Assembly (NCBI RefSeq): GCF_001544975.2
Contig: NZ_FCOG02000033.1
Span: 1-64,000, forward strand
Reading direction: 5' to 3'
Length of the DNA stretch: 64,000 nt
Source: Caballeronia arationis
GTDB taxonomy: Bacteria; Pseudomonadota; Gammaproteobacteria; Burkholderiales; Burkholderiaceae
Under the pieces are notes generated by a model that saw only the letters and a list, made by a program, of their open reading frames with translations, made no database searches and was not told the DNA's origin. Numbering within the stretch: position 1 is the stretch's first letter; each line of letters starts with the position of its first letter. Both the position numbers and the translations under genes were made by a program. This document shows, piece after piece, positions 62,137 through 64,000 of this stretch.

Positions 62137-63729
62137 TCAGACGTGATGATGTCCGGTCACGCGATCCCAGCCATGACGGATCGCAGCCTTGAAGCGATCC
62201 CAGGTATCGCCGCCTTCGGGGTAGCGGCTTTCCCAGTCGCGCCTCAGCTCGTACTCCATCTGATCGTCCCACTGGCGGCTGCGAAAGCGCTCGTCGTTGC
62301 CGAGATTCGCGCCATAACGATAGGCGCCTTCGTAATCCTCGTAGGGCGAGCCCGTCGCCGCATACTTCGAGTCGTAATCGCTGCGGAAGTCGTCGGAATA
62401 TTCCATGTATTCATCTGGAATCGTCTGCGGTCCGAGCGCTCCGGGCGCCCGGTCCGAGGCCGACGGCGCAGCGACGCGACCGGCATCCGGCCCCTCAGGC
62501 TCCGATACGTGCGGCGCGAAGGCATCGTTCGCGGCGGCATCTGTTTCGTCGAGCGCGTTGACCGGGCGCCAGTCGCGCGCGGAGGCGGCGCTCGTACCCG
62601 GCAACGGGCCGCCGGCTGCGAGGGAACCGTGCTCCATCACGCGATCGGATGCGGTCTGGGAATCGCGTTCGGCGAGCGGATCGTAGCGATACGTCGCATC
62701 GCGGCCGCCGAGCGCGTCGCTCGCGGGCGTCGCGGGAGAACCCGAAGCCGGCGATACCGGATCGCGCTGCGCAGGCGTTCCGATGTTGCTCGCCGACAGA
62801 GGATCACGGCCAGTCAGCGCATCGCGTTCGCCGAGCGCATCGCGTGCGGGCGTCCCGGTTCCCGGCGTTGCGGTCTTCAGCGGCGCGAGCGGATCGAAGC
62901 CCGCGAGCGCGTCCCGCTCGGAAACCGACGCGGGCGCCACCATATCGCGCTGCGCGGGCGAGCCGATGTTTTCAGCCGCGAGCGGATCGCGGCCGGCTGT
63001 GCCGCGCGCGAGCGAGTCTTCGCGCGTCGTGGGCATGTCGAGCGGTCCGAGCGGCGCGGCGGGCGTTTCGGTGAAAATGTCGCGCGACGAGAGCGTCGCC
63101 GGGTCCTGCGGACGCAGCGGATTGCCAAGCGGATCCCCGAGCGGATCGATCACCGGCTCGACGGCCGGATCGCCGACGTCCGCACGCGGGTAGGCCCGCG
63201 CCCGGTTCAGGTCGGCGCGCGCGGCGGACGGCTCCGCGTTCAGCGGATCGCGCCCCGGTACGGCGCTGCCGCGCCCGAGACCGAGTTCGTCGAGCACGGA
63301 ATGATCGCGGTCATCCTCCATTGCCGATGCGCCATGCGCCAACGCGCCCCAACTCGCCGCACGTTCGTCGATGTCGACCGCGCCTTGATCAGCGAGCGTC
63401 GTGCGCGCGATGTCGACCTCGGCTTCGGTGTTCGTATCGACTGCGACCAGCACCGCGCCGCGCCGCACGGCTTCGGAATAATGCGCGACTTCGGGCGGCT
63501 GGTCGCGGCCGCCGAACAGCATCGAGAAAAAGCGCTCGATATTCGCGAGCATGCCGGGTTCGGCATGCGTCTCGGCGTCCGGCGCAATCGACGGTTCGGC
63601 GGCGTCGTCGCGTTTCGGGTTGGCCTGTAGTTCGATGTCGCCGTGCGAAAAGCCCGCGGCAGTGAGCGCCGTGCGCGCCTGCTCGGCCTGCGCGTAAGTG
63701 TCGAAAACGCCGATGACGGTATGCCGCAT
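62137..63729 (-). CDS. Large repeat-rich protein with general-stress N-terminus
   Basis: The 530-residue protein opens with HTVIGVFDTYAQAEQARTAL, a ferredoxin-like fold as in general stress protein 17M, ending near VDIARTTLADQGAVDIDE. A long low-complexity middle (about 165-430) has degenerate repeats of the type GRDPLxAxNIGxPAQRD and ERDALxGxDPL. The C-terminus (about 440-530) is Tyr/Asp/Arg-rich with repeated WESRYPEGG-type units (YGANLGNDERFRSRQWDDQM). No signal or membrane segment is seen. It is probably a stress-related protein with a disordered linker. Its start fits homologues. Confidence 0.75.
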   Translation of the reverse strand: MRHTVIGVFDTYAQAEQARTALTAAGFSHGDIELQANPKRDDAAEPSIAPDAETHAEPGMLANIERFFSMLFGGRDQPPEVAHYSEAVRRGAVLVAVDTNTEAEVDIARTTLADQGAVDIDERAASWGALAHGASAMEDDRDHSVLDELGLGRGSAVPGRDPLNAEPSAARADLNRARAYPRADVGDPAVEPVIDPLGDPLGNPLRPQDPATLSSRDIFTETPAAPLGPLDMPTTREDSLARGTAGRDPLAAENIGSPAQRDMVAPASVSERDALAGFDPLAPLKTATPGTGTPARDALGERDALTGRDPLSASNIGTPAQRDPVSPASGSPATPASDALGGRDATYRYDPLAERDSQTASDRVMEHGSLAAGGPLPGTSAASARDWRPVNALDETDAAANDAFAPHVSEPEGPDAGRVAAPSASDRAPGALGPQTIPDEYMEYSDDFRSDYDSKYAATGSPYEDYEGAYRYGANLGNDERFRSRQWDDQMEYELRRDWESRYPEGGDTWDRFKAAIRHGWDRVTGHHHV

Positions 63730-63943
63730 GGTTGCCTCCTTCGAATGGATGAGATCTCTGGACGCAGCACGCGCAAGCCGGTGCGGCGCAGGTCCTTCAC
63801 TCACGCAACTCGCGTGCCGGACGGCAGTCGCGGCGCGGGCGTGCGCAGGCGCTGCGCCGGGCGGGATTTCGCAAAATGCGCTGTTTTTACAAAACCGGTA
63901 GAAAAAGGCGGAACCCGGCGGGCGCCGCCGCGCGGGCGGGCGG

Positions 63944-64000
63944 TCAGAGCGCGGTGCTGCCCGTCGCGCGGTCGGCCGATCGCGATGCGCGTTTCGCCTC
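63944..64000 (-). CDS. C-terminal end of a gene running off the window (partial)
   Basis: On the minus strand the last 57 bases read EAKRASRSADRATGSTAL then a TGA stop. The composition looks like a normal coding end, but the frame is too short to identify, so this is tentative. Confidence 0.35.
   Translation of the reverse strand, partial: EAKRASRSADRATGSTAL

Noticed and set aside
1-64000. CRISPR arrays, tRNA/rRNA genes, insertion sequences and phage genes
   Set aside because: No regularly spaced long direct repeats, cloverleaf-type sequences, transposase or integrase proteins were seen in the window.

Overview
The window is high-GC DNA with dense, short-spaced, mostly bacterial-style operons. 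It carries polyhydroxyalkanoate (PHA) genes, a hopanoid-modification operon, a BdhA-type 3-hydroxybutyrate dehydrogenase, H-NS-like and DUF4148 proteins, a FUSC transporter and many OmpR-type two-component systems. Together these point to a Burkholderiaceae member, probably the Paraburkholderia/Caballeronia group; this is inference from gene content, since no rRNA or tRNA gene is present. No insertion sequence, integrase, CRISPR array or phage module was seen.

Layout. 0-4.3 kb: an FmdB-type zinc ribbon protein, a SulP anion transporter, two exported proteins, and a broken tyrosine-phosphatase gene. 4.3-7.4 kb: a two-component system, plus a divergent frameshifted paralogue of its regulator. 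7.4-8.15 kb: a gene-free long inverted-repeat element. 8.2-9.9 kb: a small operon of exported proteins ending in an orphan flagellar L-ring protein (FlgH). 10-22.4 kb: an envelope-oriented block with an orphan QseB/PmrA-like regulator, a PAP2 phosphatase, hpnK and hpnI with only a 22-codon remnant of hpnJ between them, a small membrane protein, a tripartite RND efflux operon, and a divergent PmrA/PmrB-like pair. CTTAAG-N5-CTTAAG direct repeats sit upstream of hpnI, the small membrane protein and the efflux operon, which suggests one local regulon.

22.5-30.7 kb: a CBS protein, phasin and PHA synthase, then two LigI-like amidohydrolases with two MFS permeases and a GntR/UTRA regulator whose divergent promoter holds a pair of related operators. 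30.7-33.6 kb: a less GC-rich islet with a fucosyltransferase-like gene, a YqaA-like membrane protein and a frameshifted FUSC gene. 33.7-38.8 kb: an AraC regulator divergent from a catabolic operon (BKACE, MFS, two SDRs), probably for a beta-hydroxy acid. 38.8-44.2 kb: zwf, then a GST / three-domain flavo-iron-sulfur oxidoreductase / LysR cluster. 44.4-50.2 kb: small exported and DUF1289 proteins, a frameshifted hybrid sensor kinase, and an AI-2E-family permease. 50.3-56.1 kb: an Aer-like chemoreceptor, 3-hydroxybutyrate dehydrogenase, a GntP permease with two candidate sigma-54 promoters, and a divergent sigma-54 activator. 56.2-64 kb: a small lipoprotein, a serine beta-lactamase-fold hydrolase, an H-NS-like protein, a lipocalin, an auxin-efflux-type carrier, DUF4148 and tiny secreted proteins, an FMN reductase, and a repeat-rich stress-type protein.

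The most notable points are the precise internal loss of hpnJ from the hpnI-J-K operon, the cluster of PmrA-like boxes beside it, the number of genes inactivated by small indels (four in 64 kb, one also losing its catalytic cysteine), and several unexplained structured repeats.
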